Assembly: GCA_903837555.1 (NCBI GenBank) | Contig: CAILUV010000028.1 | Span: 18,326 to 82,325, forward strand | Length of the DNA stretch: 64,000 nucleotides | Source: an uncultured Alphaproteobacteria bacterium | Lineage (GTDB): Bacteria > Pseudomonadota > Alphaproteobacteria > Micropepsales > Micropepsaceae | Direction: 5' to 3' | Shown: positions 63,192-64,000 of the stretch, piece after piece | How the letters are laid out: every line of letters begins with the position of its first letter | Position numbering within the stretch: position 1 is the stretch's first letter | Notes under the pieces: generated by a model | What the model saw: the letters and a program-made list of their open reading frames with translations, nothing else | What the model was told of the DNA's origin: nothing | Databases searched by the model: none | Position numbers and translations under genes: made by a program

Positions 63192-64000
63192 ATGTCACAA
63201 AAAACTGGGCTAATCGTTCCCGTCATTTTGTCTGGTGGCTCCGGGACACGCCTGTGGCCACTTTCCCGCAAGGCCATGCCTAAGCAGCTCCTGGTACTGG
63301 TGGGCGAGAACACCATGATCCAAGACACCGTGGCCAGAGCGCGGGGGAATGGTTTTTCTGCCCCCCTCATCATCTCCAATCAAGATCACCGCTTTGTCGT
63401 CGCCGAACAATTGCGCGCGCAGGGTATTGAAGGCGCTCGCATCATCTTAGAGCCCATTGGCCGCAACACCGCACCCGCCGCTGCCATCGCCGCCCTTCAG
63501 GTCTCGTCAGAAGACCCTGAGGCGTTAGTTCTTCTGATGCCCTCCGATCATGTCGTATTGGACCAACCCGCCTTCCTGGCCGCTGTGACAGCAGCACGCC
63601 ATGCAGCCTTGGGCGGGGCCCTTGTGACCTTCGGCATCAAGCCGTCATCTGCGCAGACGGGCTATGGATACATCAAGGCCGGTACAGCTCTTGTTGGAGC
63701 TCCCGGCGCACTCACCGTTGAGCGCTTTGTGGAAAAACCTGACCGCGCGACAGCGGAGGAATACGTCGCCTCTGGGAATTATTATTGGAACAGCGGCATG
63801 TTTCTCTTCCGAGCGGTGACGTTCTTGGAAGAGCTTGAACGGCTGCAGCCGCGCATGTTGGCCCTCTGCCGCAGTGCTCTGAAGAGTGCTCATCGTGACA
63901 TGGACTTTATCCGACTAGATGAGACTGCCTTTGCGTCGTGCCCGTCAGATTCAATTGACTACGCCGTAATGGAGCATGCGAGGAGCGCCGCAGTAGTGCC
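63192..64000 (+). CDS. manC: Mannose-1-phosphate guanylyltransferase (partial, runs off the right edge)
   Basis: Makes GDP-mannose from mannose-1-phosphate and GTP. About 269 codons are inside the window with no stop. VPVILSGGSGTRLWPLSRKAMPKQLL is the nucleotidyl-transferase signature; EPIGRNTAPAAAIAAL, LLMPSDHVV, FGIKPSSAQTGYGYI, FVEKPD and YWNSGMFLF follow in family order. ATG behind GAGGAAAAA. Whether the missing C-terminus carries a phosphomannose isomerase domain cannot be seen. Confidence 0.93.
   Translation, partial: MSQKTGLIVPVILSGGSGTRLWPLSRKAMPKQLLVLVGENTMIQDTVARARGNGFSAPLIISNQDHRFVVAEQLRAQGIEGARIILEPIGRNTAPAAAIAALQVSSEDPEALVLLMPSDHVVLDQPAFLAAVTAARHAALGGALVTFGIKPSSAQTGYGYIKAGTALVGAPGALTVERFVEKPDRATAEEYVASGNYYWNSGMFLFRAVTFLEELERLQPRMLALCRSALKSAHRDMDFIRLDETAFASCPSDSIDYAVMEHARSAAVV

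Overview
The window is a GC-rich stretch of bacterial chromosome, densely packed with genes and mostly made of conserved core loci. Gene content and order point to an alphaproteobacterium. The supporting evidence is the run rpsF-rpsR-rplI / fabD-fabG-acpP-fabF-mltG-yicC-gmk / rsmA-pdxA-surA-lptD-lptG-lptF / pepA-holC, an HdaA-type DnaA regulator, the tatABC-serS-surE-yajC-secD block, a NDUFAF6-like phytoene-synthase protein near secD, TrmFO, and GAAC-N7-GAAC type LexA boxes. I cannot fix the order or genus from sequence alone; nothing here contradicts a Micropepsales/Rhizomicrobium-like organism, but that is a guess. I see no rRNA, tRNA, CRISPR array, insertion sequence, prophage or plasmid gene.

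Layout. 1-1.3 kb: ribosomal proteins L9 (cut by the left edge), S18 and S6 on the minus strand, with a promoter and a leader. 1.4-4.9 kb: an accessory insert of two tandem ACS-family MFS transporters, a small methyltransferase and a small membrane protein. 5-11 kb: type II fatty acid synthesis genes, MltG, YicC and guanylate kinase. 11-11.9 kb: a DUF4197 gene whose signal peptide contains an amber codon. 11.9-20.1 kb (minus): one envelope-biogenesis operon, lptF-lptG-lptD-surA-pdxA-rsmA. 20.2-23.1 kb: pepA, holC and a TPR membrane protein. 23-26.3 kb (minus): a third MFS transporter and an ABC-F ATPase. 26.3-29.3 kb: ndk, an SDR oxidoreductase, and purM-purN (minus). 29.5-35.5 kb: DUF2066 protein, CDP-alcohol phosphatidyltransferase, hdaA, ppk, ppx. 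35.8-46.3 kb: tatABC, an orphan histidine kinase, serS-surE, a degenerate LytM lipoprotein, a DUF815 ATPase, yajC-secD (no secF), a PuuD-like membrane protein, a phytoene-synthase-like protein and an HPF-like protein. 46.4-52.9 kb: trmFO, two membrane proteins, uvrA and an FkbM methyltransferase. 53.1-55.9 kb: a small glycine-zipper protein, an SGNH-like protein and an MBOAT acyltransferase. 56-64 kb: ssb, a trypsin-like lipoprotein, gyrA, an NAD-dependent epimerase, coaD, a cyclophilin, pgi and the start of a mannose-1-phosphate guanylyltransferase gene.

How it works together. Much of the window serves envelope construction: acyl chains (fab), LPS export (lptDFG), outer-membrane protein folding (surA), Tat and Sec export, peptidoglycan (mltG, LytM activator), phospholipid synthesis, and surface sugar supply and acylation (MBOAT/SGNH pair, FkbM, epimerase, pgi, manC). 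A second theme is nucleotide and DNA metabolism (gmk, ndk, purMN, holC, hdaA, ssb, uvrA, gyrA). LexA-type operators are readable over the ssb promoter (perfect core) and over the promoter of the FkbM-uvrA pair (one mismatch).

No clearly new multi-gene system is visible. The observations most worth following up are the amber codon in the DUF4197 signal peptide, the FkbM gene apparently sharing a DNA-damage promoter with uvrA, an orphan intrinsic terminator marking a possible small RNA near 47.8 kb, the missing secF, and the small protein/SGNH/MBOAT cluster.
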